From NCBI RefSeq assembly GCF_002198665.1, contig NZ_MWLM01000034.1:3188-55146 (forward strand): a stretch of 51,959 nt of DNA, given 5' to 3'. Below are positions 45,355 to 51,959 of this stretch, in pieces (the stretch's first letter is position 1; every line of letters begins with the position of its first letter). Source of the stretch: Novosphingobium sp. B 225 (GTDB lineage: Bacteria; Pseudomonadota; Alphaproteobacteria; Sphingomonadales; Sphingomonadaceae). The notes beneath the pieces are model-generated. The model made no database searches. It saw only the letters and a program-made list of their open reading frames with translations, and was not told the DNA's origin. A program made the position numbers and the translations under genes.

Positions 45355-46359
45355 TCACGAGCGCCCCAGCGCGGCTTCGCTCTCAGCCATCAGCTCTGCC
45401 ACGATTTCCGCCGCGGGCTGTTCCCTGGTGACCATGCCGACCGACTGTCCGGCCATGACCGAGCCATTCTCCACATCGCCGTCGATCACGGCGCGGCGCA
45501 GGGCACCGGCCCAGAATTGTTCGATTTCCAGCTGCGCGGCGGCCATGTCGACCTTGCCCGCATCGAGCATGGCGGCGACTTCGCGCTGCTTGGCGGTAAA
45601 TTCCTCGGTGCCCTTGTTCTTAAGCGCGCGGACCGGGATCACCGGCAGGCGCGGGTCAACCTGGACGCTGGCTTCGGCATCGCGGGCATTGGCGCGGAAG
45701 AAGGCCTGCTTGAATGCCGGGTGGGCGATGCTTTCGTTCGCGCAGGCAAAGCGGGTGCCCAGCTGCACGCCAGAGGCGCCCATTTCCAGATAGGCCGCGA
45801 TCATATCACCCCGGCCGATCCCGCCAGCCACGAAGACCACGTGGTCGGCGGCCAATTCGGGCAGGAATTCCTGCGCCAGCACGCTGGTGGCGACCGGGCC
45901 GATATGCCCGCCCGCTTCGCTGCCTTCGATCACCAGTGCGTCCGCGCCGGTGCGGAGAAGCCGCTTGGCGAGTGCCAGCGTGGGGGCGAAGACCAGCACT
46001 TTGGCCCCGAATTCCTTCAGCGCCTCGACGCTGCCCTTGGGCGGGATCCCGCCTGCCAGCACTACATGGCTGACCCGGTGCCGCGCACAGACCGCGATCA
46101 GATCGAACAGCAAGGGGTGCATGGTGATCAGGTTTACGCCAAACGGCTTGCCGGTCAGCGCCTTGGTCGCGGCGATTTCAGCGTCGAGCAGTTCGGGGGT
46201 CATCGCCCCGCAGGCGATCACGCCGAACCCGCCGGCATTGCTGATCGCAGCGACCAGATGGCGCTCTGAAACCCAGCTCATCGCTCCGCACAGGATCGCG
46301 TGTTCGCTGCCAAGAAAATCGATGCCGCGCTGCATCAGCGCCCGGGTCTTGTCGTACAC
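45355..46359 (-). CDS. Nitronate monooxygenase / 2-nitropropane dioxygenase-like
   Basis: 334 aa from a GTG at 46359 (AAGGGA seven bases upstream). TIM barrel with FMN sites: ILCGAMSWVSERHLVAAIS, GFGVIACG, ADALVIEGSEAGGHIGP, VFVAGGIGRGDMIAAYL, MGASGVQLGTRF. Oxidises nitronates or acts as an enoyl-reductase-like FMN enzyme. An in-frame extension to 46902 is unsupported. Confidence 0.92.
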   Translation of the reverse strand: MYDKTRALMQRGIDFLGSEHAILCGAMSWVSERHLVAAISNAGGFGVIACGAMTPELLDAEIAATKALTGKPFGVNLITMHPLLFDLIAVCARHRVSHVVLAGGIPPKGSVEALKEFGAKVLVFAPTLALAKRLLRTGADALVIEGSEAGGHIGPVATSVLAQEFLPELAADHVVFVAGGIGRGDMIAAYLEMGASGVQLGTRFACANESIAHPAFKQAFFRANARDAEASVQVDPRLPVIPVRALKNKGTEEFTAKQREVAAMLDAGKVDMAAAQLEIEQFWAGALRRAVIDGDVENGSVMAGQSVGMVTREQPAAEIVAELMAESEAALGRS

Positions 46360-46441
46360 GCGGGGATCCCTTTTAACCGTCCGTCGCGCGCCTATAGGCA
46401 AGGCGGCGCGGTGATGCCACCCCCGATCAAGCCCTTGGCGC

Positions 46442-47305
46442 TTGCCGAACCGGCCCGCACAGGCCATTGAGCGGCAAGGGCAGCCGCCGGACCCGGTCCG
46501 GCGCGATCGCATCCCGTGTTTCCGCCGAGGCTTGCCCCGCTTGATTTTCCCATCCCGTCTTGCTGATCCAGACCGCCGGACCTTTGGCTCTGACCGGCCG
46601 CTCGCCTTTATCCTGGCGCTGCTGGCCGAAGCTGGGCTGATCCTGATCGCGCTGTCGATGGGCTGGGTCGCCAGCGCTCCGGACAAGCCGCAGCCGCGGG
46701 TTCTGGCCATTGCGATCAAGGCAGAACCCACCGCTGAGGCAGCCAAGCCGGCCAAGGCCGCCCGCGCCGAAGCACCTGCTGCCAGCAAGGCGGCGGTCCA
46801 GCCCCCGCAGGCGCAAAACCCGGCTCCTGCACCGCCCACCCCGGTCGCCACGCCGCCGCCGATTATCCAGATGACGCGCAGCCAGATGGCCGTGCTCGAC
46901 ATATCCCGCCTGCCGCGTCAGTCCGCGCCCGCCGCCCCGGCCAAGGGCTTGATGGGCCCGGCTGACATGGGCGTGCCGGGGGACAGCAAGCGGGTGGGCA
47001 GCGCCCCCAATGGCCAGCCGATGTATGCAGCAGCCTGGTATCGTGAGCCTTATCCAGAGGAATTGCGCGGTTACCTGTCGCTGGCCGATGGCCCCGGCTG
47101 GGCCCTGATCGCCTGCAAGACCGCGCCCGATTTCCGCGTCGAGAACTGCGTCGGGCTCGATGAATATCCCACTGGCTCAAACATCCAGCGCGCCGTGCTG
47201 GCCGCCGCCTGGCAATTCAAGGTCCGCCCACCGCGCGTCGGCGGGATCAGCCGGGTCGGAGACTGGGTGCGGATCCGGATCGATTACGAAGACCGGCGGC
47301 GCTGA
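46442..47305 (+). CDS. TonB-like protein with Pro/Ala linker
   Basis: Up to 287 aa; the start is uncertain (TTG 46442, or TTG near 46541 giving MIFPSRLADPDRRTF). A TM (about 53-78 in the long form) is followed by a Pro/Ala/Lys linker and a TonB-C-like end (YPEELRGYLSLADGPGW... NIQRAVLAAAWQFKVRPP). Probable energy transducer or periplasmic binding protein; no exbB/exbD seen nearby. Confidence 0.75.
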   Translation: MPNRPAQAIERQGQPPDPVRRDRIPCFRRGLPRLIFPSRLADPDRRTFGSDRPLAFILALLAEAGLILIALSMGWVASAPDKPQPRVLAIAIKAEPTAEAAKPAKAARAEAPAASKAAVQPPQAQNPAPAPPTPVATPPPIIQMTRSQMAVLDISRLPRQSAPAAPAKGLMGPADMGVPGDSKRVGSAPNGQPMYAAAWYREPYPEELRGYLSLADGPGWALIACKTAPDFRVENCVGLDEYPTGSNIQRAVLAAAWQFKVRPPRVGGISRVGDWVRIRIDYEDRRR

Positions 47306-47326
47306 GCCGCGGGTCTGGCGCCGCGC

Positions 47327-48115
47327 TCAGATCCAGCCCGCAGCCTTTAACCGGCCCGCCGCGTCGCGCGCCACCGGCACGTCCAGCCCGCCTGTCAGCC
47401 TGAGCCTGAGATTGCGACCCTCACGCGCGGTGCCGGTCACGGCCTGGTGCGCAACCCACCAGCTGCGGTGCACCTGCAGCCCGGCGATCCCGTCCAGTTC
47501 TGCCACGGCATCGCGCATCCGCAGCAAGATCAGGTGCGAACCGTGGCGGGTGTGGACCCGCAAGTAATGGTCCTCCATCTCGAGCGCGAACAGGTCATCC
47601 GCCTGGCACGGCGGAATGCGCGCCAGAAACCGCGCCCCGGGTGATGCTGCGTCGGCCGAATCGCTGCTGGCCGAACTTTCAGGCATGGTGCCCGCCCGCT
47701 CGCCCAGCACGTAGAACAGCGTGGTGACCGCTGCTCCCACCGCCAGCACATAACCGTACATCGCCAGCGCTCCGCCCAGCGAAGGCCAATGCAGCGCGCC
47801 AGGCAGTTGATTGACCAGCAGCACAACGGCGGTCATCGGCAGGCTTGCGATCAGGCAGGCAGCGACCCATGGCAGCGGTACCGGCAGGTCGAGCCGCGCG
47901 CCGATCCGGTTCGCAAGTCCAGTGATCGGACGAAAGCAGCAATAGCCGGTCCAGCCCAGCCCAAGCCAATAAACCAGCCGCACGGGAAACGGCGCAGTGA
48001 ATGTCCCGAACGGGCCAAGGAAGGCCAGCACAAGTCCGATCACGCTCATGACTGTCAGGTCAATCACCACCTGCCTGAGCGAAGCCGCCCTGCTTTCAAT
48101 GCCTTGCCCAGTCAT
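47327..48115 (-). CDS. LytTR-family regulator with membrane domain
   Basis: 262 aa. Four TM segments in the first ~140 residues (about 16-36, 46-62, 83-104, 114-137), then a LytTR DNA-binding domain (DDLFALEMEDHYLRVHTRHGS, AVAELDGIAGLQVHRSWWV, LPVP-type ending DVPVARDAAGRL). Membrane-anchored transcription factor, possibly sensing envelope state. Divergent from the DUF2306 gene. Confidence 0.93.
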   Translation of the reverse strand: MTGQGIESRAASLRQVVIDLTVMSVIGLVLAFLGPFGTFTAPFPVRLVYWLGLGWTGYCCFRPITGLANRIGARLDLPVPLPWVAACLIASLPMTAVVLLVNQLPGALHWPSLGGALAMYGYVLAVGAAVTTLFYVLGERAGTMPESSASSDSADAASPGARFLARIPPCQADDLFALEMEDHYLRVHTRHGSHLILLRMRDAVAELDGIAGLQVHRSWWVAHQAVTGTAREGRNLRLRLTGGLDVPVARDAAGRLKAAGWI

Positions 48116-48262
48116 GTCCCAGTGGTTCTAGCGCCCGTTCGCGCTTCGTAAAGTGGCAGCACGGCTCAGTTCGCGAAGTACCGGCGCAGTTCGCGCAGCC
48201 GCGCTTGTCTGCCGCGACGGGCGTGGCACCTGGCGGTCATTCACTGACAAAGGGGATCACCG

Positions 48263-48805
48263 ATGACCACTGCTTCCACCCGCCTGGCAATCAACCCGCG
48301 TACCGGCTGGGCCGAACTGGAGCCCGGCCCGGCCTTGCGCGGCATGATCATGCTGGTCGGGGTCGGCTTTACCTCGCTGTGCCTGATCGCGCTGACCCGC
48401 GCCGTCGCAGGTGCGGTGCCGCAGCATGACAGTGCGCGATCGCTCGCGGTCATGCTCCACCTCGCCGCAGTGGTGCCCTGCGTTCCGCTGGGGGCATGGC
48501 TGCTGCTGAAGCGCAAGGGCACGCCTCGGCACAAGGCGCTGGGTAAGGTGTGGCTGGTGCTGATGGTGCTGACCGCACTGTCAGCGGTGTTCATCCGTGA
48601 ACTCAACCAGGGCTCGTTCAGCCCGATCCATCTGTTCGTGCCGCTGACCATCTGGGGCGCGTGGCAAGCGATTGCCACGGCCCGCGCCGGGAACATTGCC
48701 AAGCACCGCCAGGGCTTGATCCGGCTTTACCTTGCTGCACTGACCATCCCGGGATTGTTCTCGTTCATCCCCGGGCGGCTGATGTGGGCGTGGTTGGTCG
48801 GTTAA
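48263..48805 (+). CDS. DUF2306 membrane protein
   Basis: 180 aa with four TM segments (about 26-46, 61-81, 92-112, 120-138) and conserved HLAAVVPCVPLGAWLLL, RHKALGKVWL and NIAKHRQGLIRLYLAAL. Its end overlaps the lysC stop by four bases on the opposite strand. Possible LytTR target. Confidence 0.85.
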   Translation: MTTASTRLAINPRTGWAELEPGPALRGMIMLVGVGFTSLCLIALTRAVAGAVPQHDSARSLAVMLHLAAVVPCVPLGAWLLLKRKGTPRHKALGKVWLVLMVLTALSAVFIRELNQGSFSPIHLFVPLTIWGAWQAIATARAGNIAKHRQGLIRLYLAALTIPGLFSFIPGRLMWAWLVG

Positions 48806-50061
48806 TCCTCGGCGTCCATGCCGTAGGCGGTGTGGAGCACGCGGACGGCCAGTTCGGTTTCGTCCTCGTCGATCAGCACCGATACCTTGATCTCGCTGGT
48901 GGAGATCGCCTGGATATTGATGCCCCGATCAGCCAGCGCGCGGAACATGGTGCTGGCCACCCCGGCATGGCTCTTCATGCCGACGCCGACGACGCTGATC
49001 TTGGCAACCTTGCCGTCGGTGATGATCCGGTTGAACCCGATCGCTTCCTTCTGTGCTTCGAGCAGGGTCTGCGCGCGCAGCAGATCGGCCGATGGCACGG
49101 TGAAGGTCACGTCGGTTTCACCTTTGTCGCGGCCGACGTTCTGGATGATCATATCGACGTTGATGTTGGCAGCGGCCAGCGGGCCAAAGATCGTCGCCAC
49201 CGCACCGGGCCGGTCGGGCACGCGGGTCAGGATGATCTTGGCTTCGTTCTTGTCGGCGGCGATGCCGGTGATCAGCTGGCGTTCCATGTCCAGTCCTTCA
49301 AGTTCTTCGTCGGAAACGATCATCGTTCCGGGAATTTCGTCAGCGGGGGTCGCGTCGTCGTCGATAAAGCTGGAGAGCACCTGCACCCGCACGCCCTCTT
49401 TCATGGCGAGCGAGACAGAGCGGGTTTGCAGCACCTTCGATCCGACGCTGGCCAGTTCCAGCATTTCTTCATAGGTGACATATTGCAGCTTGCGCGCCTT
49501 GGCGACGATCCGGGGGTCGGTGGTATAGACCCCGTCGACGTCGGTGTAGATGTCGCAGCGATCGGCCTTGACCGCCGCTGCCACTGCCACGGCCGACGTA
49601 TCAGACCCGCCGCGCCCCAGCGTGGTCACGCGGTTGTCCTGGGTCAGCCCCTGAAAGCCGGGGATCACGGCGATTTCGCCCGCGGCCATGCTGGCCAGCA
49701 TTTCGGGGCAGTCGATGCTTTCGATCCGCGCCTTGGCGTGGGCATCGTCAGTACGGACCGGCAATTGCCAGCCCAGCCATGACCGCGCCTGGCATCCCAG
49801 CGCCTGCAAGGTCATTGCCAGCAGCCCGGCGGTGACCTGTTCACCGCTGGCGACCACGACGTCATATTCCGCCGGATCATACAGCGGGTTCGCTTCACGG
49901 CAGAAGTTTACCAGCCGGTCGGTTTCCCCGGCCATGGCCGAAACCACCACCGCCACTTCGTGCCCGGCAGCCTGCTGGCGGCGCACGATATTGGCGACGC
50001 GGCGGATCCGTTCTGACCCGGCCATCGAGGTGCCGCCGAATTTCATCACGATGCGGGCCAC
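48802..50061 (-). CDS. lysC: Aspartate kinase
   Basis: 419 aa from a GTG at 50061 (VARIVMKFGGTSMAGSERI). KFGGTS, GRGGSDTSAVAVAAA and two C-terminal ACT domains (TGIAADKNEAKIILTRVPD; KISVVGVGMKSHAGV) for allosteric control by lysine/threonine. First step of the aspartate family pathway. An upstream extension to 50223 is unlikely. Confidence 0.97.
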   Translation of the reverse strand: MARIVMKFGGTSMAGSERIRRVANIVRRQQAAGHEVAVVVSAMAGETDRLVNFCREANPLYDPAEYDVVVASGEQVTAGLLAMTLQALGCQARSWLGWQLPVRTDDAHAKARIESIDCPEMLASMAAGEIAVIPGFQGLTQDNRVTTLGRGGSDTSAVAVAAAVKADRCDIYTDVDGVYTTDPRIVAKARKLQYVTYEEMLELASVGSKVLQTRSVSLAMKEGVRVQVLSSFIDDDATPADEIPGTMIVSDEELEGLDMERQLITGIAADKNEAKIILTRVPDRPGAVATIFGPLAAANINVDMIIQNVGRDKGETDVTFTVPSADLLRAQTLLEAQKEAIGFNRIITDGKVAKISVVGVGMKSHAGVASTMFRALADRGINIQAISTSEIKVSVLIDEDETELAVRVLHTAYGMDAED

Positions 50062-50138
50062 GCGTGTCCCACCTTTCCGCAAGAATCTTGCCGTCAGAGC
50101 CCCTCGCCCTGCGGCGCGCGCCCTGTTAGGGAGGGTGC

Positions 50139-50873
50139 ATGGGTAATGCAACCATCTCCGCAACGATCCGGCCCGAAGAAGCCGCGCATTTTGGCAAGCT
50201 GGCGGCCGATTGGTGGGACCCAAAGGGGTCTTCGGCCATGCTCCACCGGCTGAACCCGGTCCGGCTGGGCTTCATCCGTGCCGCGATCGACGCGCACTGG
50301 CCGGACGATTCGCGCGGCGTGCGCCCGCTGGCAGGCAAGCGCGTGCTTGATGTCGGCTGCGGTGCGGGCTTGCTGTGCGAGCCGTTGGCCCGGCTGGGCG
50401 GCATGGTTACCGGGGTTGATGCAGCGGCGGAAAACATCGCGGCGGCAGTGGCCCATGCTTTGGGCGGCGGGCTGGACATCGCTTACCGCCACGGCGATCT
50501 GGCCGCCTTGGGTCTGGGGCAGTTCGATCTGGTCTGTTCGATGGAAGTGATCGAGCATGTGGCGGACAAGCAAGCCTTCGTAGCCGCGCTCGCCGCGTGC
50601 CTCGCACCGGGCGGGCTGATGGTGCTCTCCACTCCCAACCGTACCGCCAAATCGCGGCTGCTGATGGTCGAGGGCGCGGAACGGCTTGGCCTGGTGCCGC
50701 GCGGGACGCACCACTGGGAGGACTTTGTCACTCCGGATGAATTGCGCGATCTGCTGGCCGGGGCGGGGCTGACGATGGGCACGCCCAAAGGCATCGCCTG
50801 GTCACCGCTGACCGGCCTGACCCTGTCCGATGATCTTGCGCTGAATTACATCTGCGGCGTGACCGCAGGCTGA
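50139..50873 (+). CDS. ubiG: Ubiquinone biosynthesis O-methyltransferase
   Basis: 244 aa. N-terminal HFGKLAADWWDPKGSSAMLHRLNP is diagnostic of UbiG; SAM motif VLDVGCGAGLLCEPLA; EVIEHVADK and LSTPNRTAKSRLL follow. Methylates two hydroxyls in ubiquinone synthesis. Divergent from lysC. Confidence 0.96.
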   Translation: MGNATISATIRPEEAAHFGKLAADWWDPKGSSAMLHRLNPVRLGFIRAAIDAHWPDDSRGVRPLAGKRVLDVGCGAGLLCEPLARLGGMVTGVDAAAENIAAAVAHALGGGLDIAYRHGDLAALGLGQFDLVCSMEVIEHVADKQAFVAALAACLAPGGLMVLSTPNRTAKSRLLMVEGAERLGLVPRGTHHWEDFVTPDELRDLLAGAGLTMGTPKGIAWSPLTGLTLSDDLALNYICGVTAG

Positions 50874-51736
50874 CCGTTCGGCGCTGCGGGCGCTTCGGGC
50901 CGCAGGCATTCCGGCAGCAGTGCCACCACATCGACATGCCGCCCGTGCAGATCTTCGATATCGGCCTTGCGCGTGGCAAGGTACCATTGGCGTTCGGAGG
51001 CATAGAAATCCGGGCACTCTTCGCGCAGTTTGCGCAATGTGTCGTCGAATTCGACCCGATCGTCGAGCGAGCGGACCGTGCCGGTGCCCAGCGAATAGTA
51101 GGGCGTGTTGAACGGCGAGCCGCCCAGCGTTGGCAGCAACGACAGGTCCAGCATCCGCCCGGTCAGATCGCGCACCGTGGTCGGGCCGATCAATGGCAGG
51201 TACAGGTAAGGGCCGTTGCCGATCCCGTAATAGCCAAAAGTGTTGGCGAAACCGTTGCGGCGGTAGGCCATGTGGAACGGTTTGCGCTTTGCCACATCCA
51301 CCAGCCCGCCCACGCCGACCGTGCTGTTGATCGCGAACCGGCCAACCGTTTTCAGCGCCTTGCCGGGCTTCAGTTGCAGCACATAGTTCACGAAGTTGAT
51401 CGGTTCGGACAGGTTGTTGAGCGCATTGCGCAGCCCCTGCCGGACAGGCTTGGGCACGCCCTGTTCATAGCCGGTGGCGACCGGCCCGACCAAGGCCTTG
51501 TCGACGCCCTGCATTGCTTCGAAACTGACCGTGTTGATCCGTTCGGCCGGATCCCCGGGAGGAGGCCCCTGCCGCGCGGTGACGACGATGTCTCCTGGCG
51601 CGGCGGCCGAGACGGTTTGCGGCTGCGCAGGCGGAGCGGGAGCGGGTGCGGGTGCGGGTGCGTCCATGGGCGGCATCCCGGCATCGGGCACGGTCCCGGC
51701 CAGCGACAACGCGGCGATCAGCGCCAGGCCGCTCAA
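50846..51736 (-). CDS. mlaA: MlaA/VacJ-family protein without a lipobox
   Basis: 296 aa from a TTG at 51736 (AAAGGG eight bases upstream). The MlaA core is clear: ERINTVSFEAMQGVDKALVGPVATGYE, NNLSEPINFVNYVLQ, FGYYGIGNGPYLYLPLIGPTTVRD. The N-terminus has a signal-like hydrophobic stretch but no Cys, and is followed by a Pro/Ala repeat (PAPAPAPAPPAQPQ). Overlaps ubiG tail-to-tail by 28 bp. Confidence 0.92.
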   Translation of the reverse strand: MSGLALIAALSLAGTVPDAGMPPMDAPAPAPAPAPPAQPQTVSAAAPGDIVVTARQGPPPGDPAERINTVSFEAMQGVDKALVGPVATGYEQGVPKPVRQGLRNALNNLSEPINFVNYVLQLKPGKALKTVGRFAINSTVGVGGLVDVAKRKPFHMAYRRNGFANTFGYYGIGNGPYLYLPLIGPTTVRDLTGRMLDLSLLPTLGGSPFNTPYYSLGTGTVRSLDDRVEFDDTLRKLREECPDFYASERQWYLATRKADIEDLHGRHVDVVALLPECLRPEAPAAPNGQPAVTPQM

Positions 51737-51822
51737 GCGCTGATCCCTTTCGCCAATGATCTGGTGATGCGACCCCGGTTCATCTCAATCCCCTGCGGCG
51801 CGGATTGGCCGGGAACAGTCCC

Positions 51823-51959
51823 GACCGCAGCGCCGCCGCGATCCTTGACCAGCCATGCTGAACCACGCCTTGCCGGTCAACCGCGCAACACCGATCCGCC
51901 GCTAACCGGCAAGGCGTGGTTCAGCATGGCTGGTCAAGGATCGCGGCGGCGCTGCGGTC
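51823..51959. repeat. Perfect 55-bp inverted repeat at the window edge
   Basis: Arms 51823-51877 and 51905-51959, 27-base spacer. The right arm ends on the last base of the window. See the separate observation. Confidence 0.97.

Noticed and set aside
46360..46902. 543-base N-terminal extension of the nitronate monooxygenase
   Set aside because: Overlaps the TonB-like gene on the other strand and has no similarity to the family; the GTG at 46359 has a ribosome site.

Overview
The window looks like a chromosomal contig end from a GC-rich alphaproteobacterium of the Sphingomonadales (Novosphingobium/Sphingomonas-like). The evidence is a CC_3452-family secreted protein, a UPF0262 protein, several DUF4136 lipoproteins, a long TonB-dependent receptor with a TetR partner, a Cys-less L36, secB next to a Tim44-like gene and mltA, and many short palindromic repeat doublets between genes. 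No rRNA operon and no CRISPR array was seen. The only tRNA-like sequence is degenerate.

Layout. 0.1-4 kb holds a leftward ribosome/membrane biogenesis cluster (rpmH-rnpA-yidD-yidC-engB plus a truncated-haemoglobin fusion). 4.1-10.5 kb holds a secreted protein and comM, which is split by a 3,972-bp IS1595-type element (5694-9665) with 25-bp perfect terminal inverted repeats and an 8-bp target duplication. 10.5-17.6 kb holds a tRNA-like remnant, REP doublets, regulators, rpmJ, dnaB, UPF0262, an atypical GH25 protein, cdd and an orphan gene. 17.7-33.5 kb holds an M14 carboxypeptidase, DUF4136 proteins, galE, rpoZ, ftsH, coaBC-dut, and secB-murJ-trpS. 33.8-36.2 kb is the rightward Tim44-like/mltA/Smr operon. 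36.3-39.4 kb is a TonB-dependent receptor with a divergent TetR regulator. 40-44.7 kb holds prfC, a PNPOx-like protein, an EEP-family phosphatase/nuclease, and glnB-amtB behind a clear sigma-54 promoter. 44.9-51.7 kb holds a GNAT enzyme, a nitronate monooxygenase, a TonB-like protein, a LytTR regulator, lysC, ubiG and mlaA.

The most unusual region is the element in comM. Besides the transposase it carries six passenger genes: a coiled-coil/winged-helix protein, a Cas2/SinR-like protein paired with a four-Cys zinc-ribbon protein, a DUF6471 helix-turn-helix protein that shares a nested palindromic control region with the transposase, and a two-gene unit of a possible PLD-like protein followed by a membrane protein. 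The start of the membrane protein is buried in a hairpin. This is a compact self-mobile cassette with the parts expected of a defence, toxin-antitoxin or addiction module. Its function is inference.

The window ends exactly at the outer edge of a perfect 55-bp inverted repeat, which suggests an assembly-graph break at a real or artefactual fold-back. Start sites, domain calls and functions come from reading the sequence only; no database search was possible.
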